NCBI GenBank assembly: GCA_902767775.1
Contig: CACXIP010000003.1
Coordinates: 124,001 to 188,000, forward strand
Length of the DNA: 64,000 nt
Direction of reading: 5' to 3'
Source of the DNA: an uncultured Prevotellaceae bacterium
GTDB lineage: Bacteria; Bacteroidota; Bacteroidia; Bacteroidales; Bacteroidaceae
The position numbers and the translations under genes are program-made. Below the pieces are notes generated by a model. That model worked only from the letters and a program-made list of their open reading frames with translations. It ran no database searches and was not told where the DNA came from. Positions 1-9,735 of the stretch are shown piece after piece. The first letter of the stretch is position 1. Each line of letters opens with the position of its first letter.

Positions 1-470
1 GCAAAATTATACGAAATGATTTATTACAAAATCATCATATTAGATGTGATGAAACTAAATACGGAAATGACTTTGGATTATCTATTAAAATTGGCTATTT
101 TGCTAAAGATATAGCTATAATCAACAAACCACTATTCATCATTACACAGCGAAACGATTCTCTTGCTGCATCATATTTCACTGGAAAGAAAATGAGTTTG
201 GAGGAATGTAGAATTAGGACAGTTGTTGCAATGAAAAATCAAAATTTTATTGATTCCAAAAGAATTGGAATAGAGATTAATACTTTTAAGTCATTAAAAA
301 CCAGTATTCTAAGAGACTACCCCTTTTCATTTTTCAAACTAGTAACACTATATCTCTTTATTTACCCCTATGCCTGTTATAGGATGCTATCATATTGGTG
401 GTATTTTAAAATCAATGCTGTGATGAAATATTCCAAAATGATATTTCAAAATAAACTAAAAACAAGATGA
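1..470 (+). CDS. GT2-type glycosyltransferase, C-terminal part (5' end outside window)
   Basis: The reading frame is open from base 3 to the TGA at 468-470, so the gene begins upstream of the window. About 155 residues are visible. The first part (NDLLQNHHIRCDE...YGNDFGLSIKIGYFAKDI) resembles the acceptor-side half of GT2 enzymes, where a KYGEDF-like motif is usual. The GT-A donor-binding half is not in view. The last 60 residues are rich in aromatic and hydrophobic residues (FFKLVTLYLFIYPYACYRM) and may associate with the membrane. The next glycosyltransferase starts 3 bases after the stop. Family placement is inferred from partial sequence, and the sugar and acceptor are unknown. Confidence 0.6.
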   Translation, partial: KIIRNDLLQNHHIRCDETKYGNDFGLSIKIGYFAKDIAIINKPLFIITQRNDSLAASYFTGKKMSLEECRIRTVVAMKNQNFIDSKRIGIEINTFKSLKTSILRDYPFSFFKLVTLYLFIYPYACYRMLSYWWYFKINAVMKYSKMIFQNKLKTR

Positions 471-473
471 GAC

Positions 474-1397
474 ATGATATCTATATCCATTATTATTCCA
501 ATATATAATGTAGAATCATTTGTTGCTGAATGCCTTCAAAGCGTGGCCATCCAAAATTACGAGGGTCCAATTGAATGCATCTTGGTGGATGACTGCGGTG
601 CCGACAAAAGCATTGAAATAACTAAAAGTTTTATCAATAAATACCAAGGAGATATATCATTCCATCTAATTCATCACAATAAAAACAGCGGCCTTTCTGC
701 AGCAAGAAATACTGGAATAAATGCAGCAAAAGGAGATTATATTTATTTTTTAGATAGCGATGATGTTATAACTCCTGACTGTATCTCAACTCTTGCAAAA
801 TTGGCTGTTGGGAAAGAAGACATGATTTGTGGTGCATTCCAAACATTTGAAGGATATTTAAATTATTGGAGTGATATATATTACTTAGTGGATTTTTCAT
901 CTTATGATAGCCATGATATTTTGAAGTTTTACACTCAGGGTCATTTATATCCAATGGCAGTGAACAAATTGATAAGAAGAAGCTTTGTAACTAATAATCA
1001 ATTATTTTTTAAAGAAGGTATTCTTCATGAAGATGAATTGTGGAGTTTCATGGTTGCCAATCATTCAAAATCATTAAAAACAACAAAGCATGTCACCTAT
1101 AAATATAGGGTTCGAGAAGGATCTATAATAACATCAAATTCAAAATTGAAAAGCCATTATAGCCATGTAAAAATACTAAAAGAAATGGATAGGCTGATAA
1201 AAGACAATGAAATCTATTCTAACCATCCCGAAAATATTTATTATTTGGATAAAATAAAAACCACATGGGCAAAATGGATCATAGAGGACAAAGATTTACA
1301 TACTACAACCAAATTGAAATTAATTCTTTCTATTTTATATTCTTATAGAGGATACATTTTTCTCAAAGCTATCATAAAAGATTGGATAAAGTCATAA
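474..1397 (+). CDS. GT2 family glycosyltransferase
   Basis: This 307-residue protein should transfer a sugar from a nucleotide-sugar to a lipid-linked glycan at the inner face of the cytoplasmic membrane. It opens with the GT2 signature SIIIPIYNVESFVAECLQSV, followed by the VDD motif near residue 40, SGLSAARNTGI near 73 and the metal-binding LDSDD near 95. A HEDELW motif near residue 180 fits the GT2 catalytic-base region. The C-terminal 100 residues are basic and alpha-helical looking. The ATG at 474 lies 3 bases after the previous stop, so the two are probably cotranscribed. The specificity cannot be read from sequence. Confidence 0.85.
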   Translation: MISISIIIPIYNVESFVAECLQSVAIQNYEGPIECILVDDCGADKSIEITKSFINKYQGDISFHLIHHNKNSGLSAARNTGINAAKGDYIYFLDSDDVITPDCISTLAKLAVGKEDMICGAFQTFEGYLNYWSDIYYLVDFSSYDSHDILKFYTQGHLYPMAVNKLIRRSFVTNNQLFFKEGILHEDELWSFMVANHSKSLKTTKHVTYKYRVREGSIITSNSKLKSHYSHVKILKEMDRLIKDNEIYSNHPENIYYLDKIKTTWAKWIIEDKDLHTTTKLKLILSILYSYRGYIFLKAIIKDWIKS

Positions 1398-1405
1398 TAA
1401 AAAAA

Positions 1406-2359
1406 ATGATCAGTGTAATTGTCCCTGTTTTCAAAACAGAAAAATATATTCACAACTGTGTTGACAGCATATTAGCCCAGACATACCACGATTTGCAAAT
1501 TATTCTTGTAGACGATGGTTCGCCAGACAAATGCGGTTTAATCTGTGATGAATATGCACAGAAAGATTCTCGTATTGAAGTCATACATCAAACTAACTCA
1601 GGAGTTCATCAATCTCGATTGAATGGATTAAAAACTGCCAAAGGAGAATGGAGTACATTTGTTGATTCAGATGATTACCTTCCTCCAGATGCATTTGAAT
1701 TATTAATCAATACATCTGAAGGATTTGATATGGTTAGTGGGAAAATGGTACTTATTAATGATGAGAAAGACCAAATACAAAATTATCCTTATTCTATCAA
1801 AGAAACCGGCTTATTTTCTGGGACGGAAATTATTAAAGAAATTCTTCATCATCATTATGCTCCCAATATTATAAGATTGATTGTGAAAACAAATGTTTTA
1901 TTGCAATCAATGATATCGATTCCTCGTAACATCTATATTGGGGAAGATATGTTGTTCTTTATCAGCATATGCAAGCACATCAATAAAGCTTTTGGTATTC
2001 CTAATGTTGTATACTATTATAGACTTCAACCTTCAAGTATAACACACACTCACAAAATTCAGCTACAAGATATTGATGCTTTTGACATAGAATTAGAAAA
2101 GTTGATAGACAATTCTGTCATCTTTTCAGAGGGATTATTTAGAAATAGGATGTTCGAAACTATGCGGTTCATAGCAATGCCACATTTTGAAAAGACTAGA
2201 ATTAAAGATAAGGTGTTAGAAACATATTCTCATTTCCCTATAAAAACCTTTGAGAGATTTCTAGTATTTTTATGCAAAATCGACAATTTTCATTTAAGAA
2301 AGCTATTATTTAGTTTGGGCTATAAACTGCTATTATTAAAAAACAAAGTAACTCAATGA
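1406..2359 (+). CDS. GT2 family glycosyltransferase
   Basis: The 317-residue protein begins ISVIVPVFKTEKYIHNCVDSI and carries VDDGSPDKCG (near 32) and the DxD-type FVDSDD (near 89), the nucleotide-sugar and metal site of GT2 enzymes. A GEDMLF motif follows near residue 175. The frame is open further upstream from a TTG at 1382, but that start would overlap the preceding gene and adds eight residues ahead of the conserved N-terminus, so the ATG at 1406 is preferred. It sits in the polysaccharide cluster, 8 bases after the previous stop. Donor and linkage are unknown. Confidence 0.85.
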   Translation: MISVIVPVFKTEKYIHNCVDSILAQTYHDLQIILVDDGSPDKCGLICDEYAQKDSRIEVIHQTNSGVHQSRLNGLKTAKGEWSTFVDSDDYLPPDAFELLINTSEGFDMVSGKMVLINDEKDQIQNYPYSIKETGLFSGTEIIKEILHHHYAPNIIRLIVKTNVLLQSMISIPRNIYIGEDMLFFISICKHINKAFGIPNVVYYYRLQPSSITHTHKIQLQDIDAFDIELEKLIDNSVIFSEGLFRNRMFETMRFIAMPHFEKTRIKDKVLETYSHFPIKTFERFLVFLCKIDNFHLRKLLFSLGYKLLLLKNKVTQ

Positions 2360-2387
2360 TTTTTACAATTCAAGACGTCTAAATTAA

Positions 2388-3359
2388 ATGGATTCATCTC
2401 TTGTAAGTATAATTATAACTGTTTATCAAGCTGAGAAATATATAAAGCGTTGCCTAAGCAGTGTGGCAGAACAGTCAATGAGGGAGATTGAAATTATCCT
2501 TGTAGATGATGGTTCCACAGACAATAGTGGAAAAATATGTGATGAATATGCCACAGAAGATCGCAGAATTAAAGTAATACATCAACCTAACCAAGGTGTA
2601 AGTATTGCCAGACAAACAGGTCTTGACAACGCAACAGGAGAATATGTTATCTATGTAGATGCAGATGACTGGATAGAATCTTTCGCCATTGAATGTTTAT
2701 ATGAAAAAGCCAAGAAAGAACGTGCAGATATGGTTATTTCTGATTATTGGGTAGAAAACAGCCATCAAAATTCTGTTCTGTCAAAACAAACTTTTGAAAA
2801 ACAGACTTCGCATCAAATTATGCTTCGCATGATAAATCAAGAACTATTCGGCAGTTGTTGGAACAAACTAATCAAGAAAGATGTCATAGACAAATATCAT
2901 ATCAAATTTCATCCACCCCACATTACATACTGTGAAGACTTATTGTTCAACTGCAGATTGCTTAGTCACGACATCAGGGTTTCACACTTGAATAAGGCCA
3001 TCTATCATTACTGCACATACAATCAACAAAATTTATCAAATTCTCTATCTACCAACAGACTGGATTCTAGGATTTTCGTCAACCAAGAGTTGGAAAAACT
3101 AATAAATGAAGATGAAAGAGAATGCTTATTCAACCAAAAAAAAGACGTATTAAAAGAGGCTTTCCTTCTAAAACGATTTGACGTTATAAAAAATCATTAT
3201 CATGACATTCAGGCTCAAATCATAAAAGAAAAACAATCAACAGACTATTATCTAATAACCTTCTTAAGCTTGGCCTTTCAAGGACATCCTTATATGGCCT
3301 ATTATCTTTATAAAATCCGAAGATTTGCTACATCATTAGGGCATTGCATAATAAAATAG
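2388..3359 (+). CDS. GT2 family glycosyltransferase (paralogue of the gene at 6476)
   Basis: A 323-residue GT2 enzyme with SIIITVYQAEKYIKRCLSSV at the N-terminus, VDDGSTDNSG near residue 38 and YVDADDW near 92. Its C-terminal half (SCWNKLIKKDVI, YCEDLLF, DIRVSHLNKAIYHY) closely matches the protein encoded at 6476-7450, so the two are probably paralogues acting on related acceptors. It is part of the plus-strand glycan cluster, and the next gene begins 2 bases after its stop. Sugar specificity is not predictable. Confidence 0.85.
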   Translation: MDSSLVSIIITVYQAEKYIKRCLSSVAEQSMREIEIILVDDGSTDNSGKICDEYATEDRRIKVIHQPNQGVSIARQTGLDNATGEYVIYVDADDWIESFAIECLYEKAKKERADMVISDYWVENSHQNSVLSKQTFEKQTSHQIMLRMINQELFGSCWNKLIKKDVIDKYHIKFHPPHITYCEDLLFNCRLLSHDIRVSHLNKAIYHYCTYNQQNLSNSLSTNRLDSRIFVNQELEKLINEDERECLFNQKKDVLKEAFLLKRFDVIKNHYHDIQAQIIKEKQSTDYYLITFLSLAFQGHPYMAYYLYKIRRFATSLGHCIIK

Positions 3360-3361
3360 AA

Positions 3362-4315
3362 ATGAATACAATCAACATTCTTTGCTGTACAGATGAACTA
3401 TACGCCCCTTTTTATGGCATTATGCTGGCATCTTTGTTCGACAACAACAAAGAGGAAAATTTTGAAATATTTGTTTTGACAGCGGGATTAAAGGAAAAGA
3501 CAATACAAAGCTTTCAATCATTAGTTGATGCAAATCACTCAAAACTGACAGTCATTATTGTCGATGAATCCCGTTTGAAAAGTTGTCCGATAAGAGAAGG
3601 TGACCATGTTACGCTTGCCACCTATTATAGATTGCTTACTCCTATTTTATTACCTGATGTAGAACGTATCATTTATTTAGACGGTGACATTATTATCAAT
3701 GGCAACTTAAAAACTTTGTGGGAAAAAAACATTGAGAATCAGGCTTTGGCAGCCATAATTGATGAGGATTATTATGGTAATGAGCGACATAAGAGGCTCG
3801 GTATACCGCAACAAATACCATATTTCAATGCAGGTGTTTTATTAATCAATCTCAAATACTGGAGAGACAATGATGTTATCAATCGTTGTATGAAGTGTAT
3901 TGAAACAATGGCTGATAAACTTCTCTTTCATGATCAAGACACTTTGAACGTAGTACTCAATAAAGAAATCAAACTGTTGCCTTTGACCTATAATTTCCAA
4001 AGGGGATTTATCGACTATGCTTTCTACAATGATTTTGACAGCAAATATCAAGAAGAAATCAATTCAGTAAAATATAATCCAGTTGTCATTCACTTTACTG
4101 GATACAGCAAGCCATGGCATAAAGGATGCCGCCATCCTTTTACCTCCTATTTCCTATATTATTGGAAAAAATCCTTATGGCATGATATGCCACTGGTGAG
4201 CATAAAGCCATCGTTAAGACAACGCCTATTGGCTATACGTAATGAAATCATCTGGGCTTTGGGAATCAAGAAAAGACCTAAGACATATCTTATTGAAAAA
4301 CAAACAAAATGGTGA
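3362..4315 (+). CDS. GT8 family glycosyltransferase
   Basis: This 317-residue protein belongs to the GT8 family (LgtC/RfaJ-like retaining galactosyl- or glucosyltransferases). It starts MNTINILCCTDELYAPFYGIM, has the DxD metal site in IIYLDGDIIINGNL near residue 105, the FNAGVLLINLKYWR motif near 155, HDQDTLN near 190 and HFTGYSKPWH near 245. This is the family's normal order. The frame extends upstream to a TTG at 3344, but the ATG at 3362 avoids overlap and matches the family's N-terminus. It is the only GT8 gene in the cluster and its stop overlaps the next start. Confidence 0.88.
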   Translation: MNTINILCCTDELYAPFYGIMLASLFDNNKEENFEIFVLTAGLKEKTIQSFQSLVDANHSKLTVIIVDESRLKSCPIREGDHVTLATYYRLLTPILLPDVERIIYLDGDIIINGNLKTLWEKNIENQALAAIIDEDYYGNERHKRLGIPQQIPYFNAGVLLINLKYWRDNDVINRCMKCIETMADKLLFHDQDTLNVVLNKEIKLLPLTYNFQRGFIDYAFYNDFDSKYQEEINSVKYNPVVIHFTGYSKPWHKGCRHPFTSYFLYYWKKSLWHDMPLVSIKPSLRQRLLAIRNEIIWALGIKKRPKTYLIEKQTKW

Positions 4316-5307
4316 TAATAAGAATAGATTCATTACCGAATTCTTCCTCTAAAAGGAATCCTATTTTCGACATCATGAAGGGAATAGGAATGCTCGGTGT
4401 TATGATGGCACATACAGAGACCATTCCCGACTTCCCCTATCGGAGAATCATTCTCACCTATTGCATCCCCATATTCTTTTTTTTAGGTGGGTATTTTCAT
4501 CATTCAACAACAAAATATCGGGAAAAACTGGGAAAAGACTTCAAACGTCTGATATTTCCCTATTTGTTTACATCCAGTGTCATTATCGTATATGCTCTAT
4601 TGTTCAGCATTCATTTTCACATGCCCAATGTCTTGTACAGCACCTTTTTGGCTGCCTTTTGGGGGTCTGGTTACCATCACTATTCATTATTATGGGGAGA
4701 TATTCAGCCTATTGGTGCCATATGGTTTTTATTGGCATTGTTTTGGTGCAGGATTGTCTACGACATCATCATGACAAAGGCAAAATATCCCAAAATAGTA
4801 TGTTTGCTCATTTCCATCTTATCTACAGTCCTGGATTATTATGTCATCAATCTTCCATTTTGCATCCTTCCTGGGTTGTCGTGTATGGTTTATTACCTAA
4901 TAGGGGACATCTGCAAAGATTTTAAAATATCCATACCTGTTCTGATAGTTTTGGCTGTTTGTTTCATTTTGGGCGTCCTATACTCACATATTAGCGTTAC
5001 CAATTGCGATTACGGATGTTATCCTTTGGATATCATATGCGCAGCAGGGGCATCATATTTTGTATATTTGTTGTCCATCGCTATCAACAAGGTAAAATTC
5101 CTCGGGATTTGTTTGGAATGGATTGGAAAATTTTCCCTTGTGTTTTTATGTTTCCATCTGATTGACCTCAATTGCAGTATCAGCCGATATTTCCATATTC
5201 CAAGAGATTGGTACTATCTCATGCCCTTCCAAATAGCATTCTGCACTGTGGCTACCATAATAAGTCTCAACCTCAAGACTACTAGATACATTTTCAGTAT
5301 CCGTTAA
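4309..5307 (+). CDS. Acyltransferase 3 family membrane protein
   Basis: A 332-residue integral membrane protein with about ten hydrophobic segments and the acyltransferase-3 N-terminus: FDIMKGIGMLGVMMAHT, in which the His is the conserved catalytic candidate, then IFFFLGGYFHHS. Family members move acyl groups, usually acetyl, onto sugars of O-antigens, capsules or exopolysaccharides in the membrane. Its ATG overlaps the stop of the GT8 gene by 7 bases, implying translational coupling. It is the first of three such genes in this cluster, suggesting the polymer is acylated at more than one position. Acyl donor and target sugar are unknown. Confidence 0.85.
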   Translation: MVIIRIDSLPNSSSKRNPIFDIMKGIGMLGVMMAHTETIPDFPYRRIILTYCIPIFFFLGGYFHHSTTKYREKLGKDFKRLIFPYLFTSSVIIVYALLFSIHFHMPNVLYSTFLAAFWGSGYHHYSLLWGDIQPIGAIWFLLALFWCRIVYDIIMTKAKYPKIVCLLISILSTVLDYYVINLPFCILPGLSCMVYYLIGDICKDFKISIPVLIVLAVCFILGVLYSHISVTNCDYGCYPLDIICAAGASYFVYLLSIAINKVKFLGICLEWIGKFSLVFLCFHLIDLNCSISRYFHIPRDWYYLMPFQIAFCTVATIISLNLKTTRYIFSIR

Positions 5308-5343
5308 AAATCCAAAGAGTTTTCATTATATACAAGAAAAACA

Positions 5344-6468
5344 ATGGGAAATAACATAGTCAGCATTATTGTTCCTGTTTATAATGCAGAAAAAAGTATT
5401 AGGCGTTGCATTGACAGCATACTTGAACAATCATACAATGACACTGAGATAGTGCTTGTTGATGATGGAAGTACAGATAGTTCTGGAATGATTTGTGATG
5501 ATTATCAAAAAAAGGACAACCGCGTAAGAGCAATACACACAACTAATCATGGAGTTAGTCATGCAAGGAATGTAGGTATCGCAGAATCATCAGGAGAATT
5601 CATAACTTTTGTTGACAGTGATGACCATATTGCTCCAACGTTTTTGGAGAACTATATGCAATATAAGGATTTCGAACTTGTTGCCGGAGGATATCAGACA
5701 TTTCCACAACATCACCAAATGACCTTTCAAGACAACTCTTATTGCATAAGCAAGGGGGATGCATCAAGATTGTCTCCAATGGTTGCTAGGCTGGATGGCT
5801 CATGTTGGGCTAAACTTTTTCGTTCCAACATCATCAAGAACAACAATCTTTGGTTTGATGAGAGCATGAAGTTCTCCGAGGATACCTTATTCAGTGTCAA
5901 ATATATGTATTATATCGACACATTGAAAACGATCTCTGATACAGGCTATCATTATTATGTTCAATCAAATACACCAGCAGAATTCAAATATAATTTCAAC
6001 AAACAAATTCTTGACTCCATCCTGGGGAAATTATTGGACGCATATCAACAACTGGAACATAAATGGAGAACTGAAATCAACCATAGTAACTTCAGAATTG
6101 GAGTGGCATGTTTTCCTGTTCAACACATATACGACAATATGTCGGATGACGATTATTACGACCTGTATTATAAATACTTTTATCAAGCTGATAAAGAGCA
6201 ATTTTATAAAGACAGTATCTGCAGCCCCTATATCAGAACCATCACGGCGATAAAGGCTTACCTATCTATTGGCAACAAGAAACAAGCCAGGGCCATCATG
6301 AAAGGCTGCCATAAGCTTTATGGGGACAGGATAAAGACTATCAACTATCCGTATCCTCTATATTCCACTATCGCCAAACTCATCAGTTCCCATCATTTCA
6401 AGACAGCTGAGGTGGTCTTCTTAGCGTACAATAAACTAAAAGAACTCAGAAACAAGGTTGGCAGATAA
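5344..6468 (+). CDS. GT2 family glycosyltransferase, long form
   Basis: At 374 residues this GT2 enzyme is about 50 residues longer than its neighbours, the extra length being C-terminal. It starts VSIIVPVYNAEKSIRRCIDSI, has VDDGSTDSSG near residue 38, HGVSHARNVGI near 70 and FVDSDDH near 93. A conserved SCWAKLFRSNII segment and FSEDTLFSVKYMYY follow in the acceptor half. The C-terminal tail (LYSTIAKLISSHHFKTAEVVFLAYNKL) is probably amphipathic and membrane-associated. It follows the acyltransferase by 36 bases. Donor and acceptor are not predictable. Confidence 0.85.
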   Translation: MGNNIVSIIVPVYNAEKSIRRCIDSILEQSYNDTEIVLVDDGSTDSSGMICDDYQKKDNRVRAIHTTNHGVSHARNVGIAESSGEFITFVDSDDHIAPTFLENYMQYKDFELVAGGYQTFPQHHQMTFQDNSYCISKGDASRLSPMVARLDGSCWAKLFRSNIIKNNNLWFDESMKFSEDTLFSVKYMYYIDTLKTISDTGYHYYVQSNTPAEFKYNFNKQILDSILGKLLDAYQQLEHKWRTEINHSNFRIGVACFPVQHIYDNMSDDDYYDLYYKYFYQADKEQFYKDSICSPYIRTITAIKAYLSIGNKKQARAIMKGCHKLYGDRIKTINYPYPLYSTIAKLISSHHFKTAEVVFLAYNKLKELRNKVGR

Positions 6469-6475
6469 AACATCC

Positions 6476-7450
6476 ATGACAATCAGTATTATTGTACCGG
6501 TATACAATATCGAGAAATACATTCATAGATGTGTAGACTCTTTATTGACACAAACCTATAAAGATTTGGAAATACTGCTGATAGATGATGGTTCATCAGA
6601 TAACAGCGGATTAATTTGTGACCAGTATGCACAAGCAGACCAACGAGTCAAAGTCATTCATCAGGCAAATGGTGGCGTAAGCCGTGCCCGACAAAGTGGC
6701 CTTAATGCCGCAACGGGTTCATTCATCATTCATGCCGACCCTGATGATTGGGTGGATGCGACCATGTGTGAGAAGTTAATCAAAAAAGCAAATAAGGAAA
6801 ATGCAGATATGGTTTTGTGTGACTACTGGCTGGAAAGTGCCAATCCAGAAATAGTAAGACAAAAGCCAAAAAGTCTTGACTCACGCGATATTTTGTGTCA
6901 AATTATTTCATATCAGCTACATGGAGCCTGTTGGAATAAACTTATAAGAAAAGATATAATATCAAAATGCGGCTGTCGGTTCACACCTACTGACATTTAT
7001 TTTTGTGAAGACATCCTTTTCCACGCCAGGCTTTTGATAAATGACATTAAGGTTTCATATTTACCAGAGGCTCTATATCATTACAACATTTCAAACACCA
7101 CGAGTCTTACCAATACTTTCTCTGAGAAAAAGATTCGTTCATGGATGAAAGTGATTGAAGAGTTGAAATTGATATTAAGACCTAAAGATTTCGATACACT
7201 ATATCATCTTGAAAAAGACGTATTATATGCTGCTTTTATATTAAAGAAAAATGAACTGCTCAAATCTCTATATCCCCAAACACGTGAGAGGTTTATAAAA
7301 GAACATCCTAAATTTCACCTTTTTACCCCTAATTCGAGTTGCCTTACATTAGCACTCAAAGGCTGCCCAAAAACTGCAATAATGCTCTACCATTATACGC
7401 TGAGAATCATCAGATTGAAAACAAAGATTAAAAAATTGATAAAAAAATGA
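6476..7450 (+). CDS. GT2 family glycosyltransferase (paralogue of the gene at 2388)
   Basis: A 324-residue GT2 protein: ISIIVPVYNIEKYIHRCVDSL, IDDGSSDNSG near residue 35 and an unusual HADPDDW at the DxD position, where most neighbours have VDSDD or VDADD. Its second half (ACWNKLIRKDII, YFCEDILFHARLL, DIKVSYL) parallels the protein at 2388-3359. An upstream TTG at 6458 is in frame, but the ATG at 6476 gives the normal family start and avoids overlap with the preceding gene. Its stop overlaps the next ATG (ATGA), so expression is likely coupled. Confidence 0.84.
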   Translation: MTISIIVPVYNIEKYIHRCVDSLLTQTYKDLEILLIDDGSSDNSGLICDQYAQADQRVKVIHQANGGVSRARQSGLNAATGSFIIHADPDDWVDATMCEKLIKKANKENADMVLCDYWLESANPEIVRQKPKSLDSRDILCQIISYQLHGACWNKLIRKDIISKCGCRFTPTDIYFCEDILFHARLLINDIKVSYLPEALYHYNISNTTSLTNTFSEKKIRSWMKVIEELKLILRPKDFDTLYHLEKDVLYAAFILKKNELLKSLYPQTRERFIKEHPKFHLFTPNSSCLTLALKGCPKTAIMLYHYTLRIIRLKTKIKKLIKK

Positions 7451-8526
7451 GAAAGCTATATTTCTTAGATTTAAAAGATAAAGGCCTATATAGACGACAT
7501 ACCACATCGGCTACTTCAAAGCCAAGATTGGATGTTGAATCCATTCTCAACCGGATGAGGTTTAAATCATTGATTATCAACCATTATTTCTTTGGGTTAA
7601 CCAATCCAAATCTTTTTATCAAAATTCTTTACAGATTAAAGATCATCCGTTTATTAAACGTTTTCAACATCTGGTTTCATTCACTAAAATTCAAAAGCAT
7701 CCGTGACAGTATAATTACCGTCCAATATCCTTTCCTCAATGGGAAAATGGCAAAACTCCTTCAAACCTTGTCAAAAAAGAACAAAATCATTCTCATCTTT
7801 CATGACTATTATACCTACAATGACAAAGGGATGAGGAATTATGAAGAAAGTATCATCAATTCCTCAAACGTTATCGTCGTTCATTCTGATGCCATGGAAA
7901 AAGAATTCAATATAGAAGGATTCAATAAAGACATGGTGAAACTTAAATTCTTTGACTATCTCAACAAATATGATACGAAGAAAGAGGTTTCAAAAACCAA
8001 CATTAATATCGTTTTTGCAGGAAACTTAGAAAAGAGTCTTTTCATCAACCAATTGCCGGAAATCACTCAAAACAGTAATTTGCATTTTCTTCTATATGGT
8101 AAGGAAAGAGAAAATCTGCCCATCAATTCTCAAATATCATATATGGGTAGTTTCCATAATGAAGACATTGAAAACGTAGAAGGCAATTGGGGATTAGTAT
8201 GGGATGGAGATTCCGTCTACACATGCGAAGGAAGATATGGAAACTATCTTCGGATAAATGCGCCATTTAAGCTATCACTCTATTTGGCGATGGGTATACC
8301 AGTCATCGTATGGTCTGAAAGCGCTATGGCTCCATATGTGAGACAACTTAAATTGGGCGTAACAGTCAAGTCGCTGAAAGATGTCGAAGCTGCCATTACT
8401 TCACTGAAAGATGAAGAGCTTAAAGAAATTCAAAACAGTGTCCATCATTATTCCAAGAAAGTAAAATCAGGTCAGATGTTGGAAGAGGCTGTGAAAAAAT
8501 GTCTTGAGATAATTGACAATGAATAA
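7447..8526 (+). CDS. Galactofuranosyltransferase-like GT-B protein
   Basis: The 359-residue protein lacks the GT2 signature. Its C-terminal third (GLVWDGDSVYTCEGRYGNYLR ... NAPFKLSLYLAMGIPVIVW) matches my recollection of the WbbI-like beta-1,6-galactofuranosyltransferase group, in which this region forms the donor-binding side of a GT-B fold. The N-terminal part (FLDLKDKGLYRRHTTSATSK) resembles the substrate-proximal domain of that group. If the assignment is right, the polymer contains galactofuranose, and a UDP-galactopyranose mutase should be encoded elsewhere because none is in this window. It is translationally coupled to both neighbours. Confidence 0.65.
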   Translation: MRKLYFLDLKDKGLYRRHTTSATSKPRLDVESILNRMRFKSLIINHYFFGLTNPNLFIKILYRLKIIRLLNVFNIWFHSLKFKSIRDSIITVQYPFLNGKMAKLLQTLSKKNKIILIFHDYYTYNDKGMRNYEESIINSSNVIVVHSDAMEKEFNIEGFNKDMVKLKFFDYLNKYDTKKEVSKTNINIVFAGNLEKSLFINQLPEITQNSNLHFLLYGKERENLPINSQISYMGSFHNEDIENVEGNWGLVWDGDSVYTCEGRYGNYLRINAPFKLSLYLAMGIPVIVWSESAMAPYVRQLKLGVTVKSLKDVEAAITSLKDEELKEIQNSVHHYSKKVKSGQMLEEAVKKCLEIIDNE

Positions 8527-9610
8527 AGACTTTATGTCAAATAAACCATCCATCACATTCATCTTCCCTGGTCACGCCAAGAATCCGTGCGGTGGCAATA
8601 AAGTGGTGAACGAGCATGCCAACCGACTGGCTGCTGATGGGCATGAGGTGCACATCGTCTATGCTGGTTCTCTGTTTTGGGCGAAGAAGTCGTTGTATTT
8701 CAAACTGACCAATTGCTACCGGTATATCGAACGGCTCATCAAAGGATATAGTTGCCGGGGGTGGTTCAATCTTGACAAAAGGGTGAAAGAGCATCTCACC
8801 TTGTCGCTCAACTATCGCCATGTACCCAAAAGTGACATCTATATATGCACGTCTCCCTACACCTCTATGTATGTGAAGGACTACCCCACCAATAACAAGT
8901 ATTACTTCATACAGGATTATGAGAACTGGGGAAATGTAACGGACGAGATATTACGAAGCACTTATCATTTTCCATTGAAAAAAATCACCATCTCCACCTG
9001 GTTGCAGAGAATCATCAAGGAAGAAGAGCACGAGCCATGCGCTCTGGTGCCAAATGGTTTTGACATGACTTATTTCCAGCAGACCATTCCTCTTGACAAG
9101 AAAGACAAATTTAGGGTGACTATGCTTTACCATACGATGGAGAGAAAGGATTGCCCCTGTGGATTCGATGCGCTAAAGATAGTGAAAGAAAGGTATCCCC
9201 AATTACGTGTCAACATCTTCGGAACTCCAGAGCGGCCCGCAGACCTTCCAGAATGGTATGATTATTTTCAGCGACCTGACCGTGAGACACACAACCGAAT
9301 CTATAATGAGGCTGCCATCTTCATCGGTACAAGCAAGGTGGAGGGTTGGGGACTTCCCATTGGTGAGGCAATGATTTGCGGGGCTGCGGTAACATGCACA
9401 AACAACCCCGGCTATTTAGAGATGGCAAAAGACGGCGAGACAGCACTGGTGTCGCCTGTCCATGACAGCACTGCCCTGGCGGCAAACATCATCCGCCTCA
9501 TCGAAGATGACAACCTGCGCCTACGTATTGCCAAGACGGGCCACGAATTCATCCAGCAATTCACATGGGAAGAGTCATACAAGCGAATGAAATCGGCACT
9601 AAATTTGTAA
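8519..9610 (+). CDS. GT4 family glycosyltransferase
   Basis: A 363-residue GT-B enzyme of the GT4 group. The N-terminal Rossmann domain begins TFIFPGHAKNPCGGNKVVNEHANRLA. The C-terminal donor domain has the EX7E motif EGWGLPIGEAM near residue 280, the retaining GT4 hallmark. Possible starts are the TTG at 8513, the ATG at 8519 and the ATG at 8534; 8519 overlaps the previous stop by 8 bases and is chosen. Its base composition is visibly richer in G+C than the preceding genes, suggesting a different origin within the cluster. Sugar specificity is unknown. Confidence 0.85.
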   Translation: MNKDFMSNKPSITFIFPGHAKNPCGGNKVVNEHANRLAADGHEVHIVYAGSLFWAKKSLYFKLTNCYRYIERLIKGYSCRGWFNLDKRVKEHLTLSLNYRHVPKSDIYICTSPYTSMYVKDYPTNNKYYFIQDYENWGNVTDEILRSTYHFPLKKITISTWLQRIIKEEEHEPCALVPNGFDMTYFQQTIPLDKKDKFRVTMLYHTMERKDCPCGFDALKIVKERYPQLRVNIFGTPERPADLPEWYDYFQRPDRETHNRIYNEAAIFIGTSKVEGWGLPIGEAMICGAAVTCTNNPGYLEMAKDGETALVSPVHDSTALAANIIRLIEDDNLRLRIAKTGHEFIQQFTWEESYKRMKSALNL

Positions 9611-9735
9611 TTTTCAGCGACAACTCGACACTATGTTGTTTCACATTCACTAAGAACGAACGGCTTATGAATGCATGAATTTACTCATTTAAGAATCCTA
9701 ATCTTTCATCTTTAATCTTTCATTTTTAATCTCTT

